From NCBI GenBank assembly GCA_005888465.1, contig VAYJ01000004.1:2524-38427 (forward strand): a stretch of 35,904 nucleotides of DNA, read 5' to 3'. The notes beneath the pieces were generated by a model. The model ran no database searches. It was not told the DNA's origin and was given only the letters and a program-made list of their open reading frames with translations. A program made the position numbers and the translations under genes. Shown here piece after piece: positions 34,141 to 35,904 of this stretch (position 1 is its first letter; each line of letters starts with the position of its first letter). This DNA comes from Actinomycetota bacterium (GTDB lineage: Bacteria; Actinomycetota; UBA4738).

Positions 34141-35106
34141 TCAACTCTCGCGAAGGGCCGGCCAGACCTCGCGGACGAAGAGCTCGAAGCTGCGCTGCTT
34201 GCGCTGCCCGTCCGGGCGCAGGAAGAACGTGGTGTTCAGGCCCGCGGTCTCCCGCGCGAGGGCGCGGAATCGCGCCAGCACCTCGGCGGGGGTGCCGGCG
34301 ATCCCCGCGACCTCCATCAGCGCGTCGCTCACCAGCGCGCTGTGGGCGACGTGCGACTTTAGGTGCTGCGTGTAGTCGTAGCCCCGCGCGAGCGCGTCGA
34401 CGTCAGGGCGCAGGTGCTCCAGCTCGGGCGGAAAGTGCTCGGGGTAGTACACGAAGTTGAGCAGACGCCGGGCCACGCCGCCCCGCGCGTCGTCCACCGC
34501 CTCGCCCCGATCGTGCGAGACGGCGAAGCCGACGTAGATGAGCACCGGCAGGTCGCGCAGGCTCCGGCCGGGCTCGCGCGCCGCGACCTCGACCCGATCG
34601 AGGGTGCGCCGCAGGTCCTGGGGCGTGCCGATGCAGGGCACGATGATGCCGTCGGCCGCCTCACAGGCGTAGGCGGCCAGTCGCGGCCCGTTGGCCGCCA
34701 CGTAGATCGGGATGTCGGCCTTCCGCTCGCGGAACTTCGCGCGGCAGATGTCCACCGCCTCCCGCACCTCGGCGATGCGCGCGGGCTGGCGGCCGAGCGT
34801 GCGCACCGCGTTGTCGCCGGCGCCGAGGCCCAGGATGCCGCGCCCGCCCGACAGCTCGTGGATGGTCAGCATGGCCCCGGCCGTCACGCGCGGGTGACGG
34901 GTCACGGGGTTGGTCACACCCGGACCAATGCGGACGCGGCCCGTGTTCACGGCGAGCAGGGCCGCCGTGGCCCAGGGATCGGGGAAGACGTCCTGCCCGT
35001 CGATGACCCACACGTTCTCGCACCCCGCGGCCTCGGCAAGCTGGGCCATCTCGATGTACCGGGGATGCGGGATGTCCTGCATCAGGAACAGATCGCACTT
35101 GACCAT
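34141..35106 (-). CDS. LLM-class flavin/F420-dependent oxidoreductase
   Basis: MAQLAEAAGCENVWVIDGQDVFPDPWATAALLAVNTGRVRIGPGVTNPVTRHP; ILGLGAGDNA. Confidence 0.9.
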   Translation of the reverse strand: MVKCDLFLMQDIPHPRYIEMAQLAEAAGCENVWVIDGQDVFPDPWATAALLAVNTGRVRIGPGVTNPVTRHPRVTAGAMLTIHELSGGRGILGLGAGDNAVRTLGRQPARIAEVREAVDICRAKFRERKADIPIYVAANGPRLAAYACEAADGIIVPCIGTPQDLRRTLDRVEVAAREPGRSLRDLPVLIYVGFAVSHDRGEAVDDARGGVARRLLNFVYYPEHFPPELEHLRPDVDALARGYDYTQHLKSHVAHSALVSDALMEVAGIAGTPAEVLARFRALARETAGLNTTFFLRPDGQRKQRSFELFVREVWPALRES

Positions 35107-35177
35107 GCCGCTACATATAGCACGGTGCGGGCGCGCCTTGACACGGTCGGAGGGGCCGGGTAGCGTCAGGCCCACCT

Positions 35178-35575
35178 GTGTACCGGAACGGTGTACCAGA
35201 CACGCCGACCACCTCGGGTCAGATCTTCGCGCGGCTCATGCGCGACATCCTCTCCGGCAGCCTGCGCCCGCGCGATCAGCTCAGCGAGCGTGAGGTCGTC
35301 CAGCGCTTCGGCGTCAGCCGCACGCCTGCCCGCGAGGCGATCACGGCCTCTTCGAGAAGGGCTTCCTCGCGCGAGGGACGCGCGGAGCCGCCGTGGTGCG
35401 AGACATCGACTGCGACGAGCTCCGCGAGCTCTACGCCCTCCCATCTCCACCTCGAGGGCTGAGCGGCCGGCCTCACTGTGAAGCACATCACGCCCACGGA
35501 GATCGCCCGTCTCCAGGAGATCAGTCGGCGGTTCGAGAAGGTGGTGGGCGAGGATCAGGTATGGGCCCACTCCGT
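35178..35575 (+). pseudogene. GntR-family regulator, frameshifted and 3'-truncated
   Basis: IFARLMRDILSGSLRPRDQLSEREVVQRFGVSRTPAREAIT then frame change to LFEKGFLARGTRGAAVVRDIDCDELRELYAL, then VKHITPTEIARLQEISRRFEKVVGEDQ. Confidence 0.8.
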
Positions 35576-35592
35576 TCAGGACTGCTCCGATG

Positions 35593-35618
35593 TGTTCGTA
35601 ACCGGTCGGTTGCGAACA
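35593..35618 (+). repeat. Dispersed 26-bp near-palindrome, copy 3
   Basis: TGTTCGTAACCG GT CGGTTGCGAACA. Confidence 0.9.
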
Positions 35619-35829
35619 GCTAGAGATATTCAGCTACGTGGTCTCTCCGAGAATCGGCGCTAGTAGCCAGTAGTCGGCCGGTTGAAGCGCCAATCAGACA
35701 GCCTTTCGAGATGCCACATCGAGGACGAAGAGTCCGAGACGACGGCACTGAGTTCACGCCCTAGGCCAGCCGGATCGCGAGGATTATTCACATTCTTCCT
35801 AACTCCTGAAAAGGGGGGACGTTAAAGGC

Positions 35830-35904
35830 TCAGCCCGCCTCCATGAACTCCAGCCCCAGGATCGCGTCGGCGAACTCGCTGGCGTCGATGCCGGCGATGT
35901 CGGA
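35830..35904 (-). CDS. C-terminal end of an unidentified CDS running off the window
   Basis: Reverse-strand reading ...SDIAGIDASEFADAILGLEFMEAG* with TGA at 35832-35830; open to the window edge. Confidence 0.45.
   Translation of the reverse strand, partial: SDIAGIDASEFADAILGLEFMEAG

Noticed and set aside
35800-35830. CTAACTCCTGAAAAGGGGGGACGTTAAA as a RAYT/REP-type signature
   Set aside because: Vaguely like GGGGAC-containing REP sequences, but a single copy with no inverted partner or transposase seen.
1-35904. CRISPR array or defence system
   Set aside because: No regularly spaced repeats or Cas/restriction/toxin motifs were recognised; the only close-spaced long repeat is the 587-bp tandem duplication.

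Overview
High-GC bacterial window (taxonomy not determinable from sequence alone) made mostly of catabolic and transport modules. Module 1 (about 1.3-10.65 kb, mostly +): Rieske oxygenase alpha subunit, two NicX/M29-like enzymes, a SsuABC/TauABC-type ABC importer, an unpaired molybdenum-hydroxylase large subunit (- strand) and a second SBP-like protein with no signal peptide. Module 2 (about 10.66-21.6 kb, all -): hydantoinase/oxoprolinase HyuA-HyuB, class III (GSA-like) aminotransferase and LivKHMGF-type importer, ending in a decayed nitrilase-family gene and a truncated LLM oxidoreductase. Module 3 (about 22.3-35.6 kb): IclR regulator, complete three-subunit molybdenum hydroxylase, LLM oxidoreductase, MoaD/ThiS-like protein, small alpha/beta-barrel protein, DppABCDF-type importer, a second LLM gene and a decayed GntR gene. 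Main unexplained structure: (i) three same-orientation copies of a 26-bp near-palindrome, TGTTCGTAACCG-NN-CGGTTGYGAACA, at module edges (1082, 22136, 35593), whose arm deviations all keep G.U pairing on the + strand; (ii) a 587-bp near-identical tandem duplication across the aminotransferase/SBP junction that creates an in-frame chimeric ORF; (iii) a frameshifting deletion that joins hyuA and hyuB into one open frame; (iv) an IS1380-type transposase remnant absent from the ORF track; (v) a NicX-centred gene set suggesting an N-heteroaromatic pathway. No rRNA, complete tRNA or CRISPR array was seen. All family calls are by eye from motifs; no database search was run.
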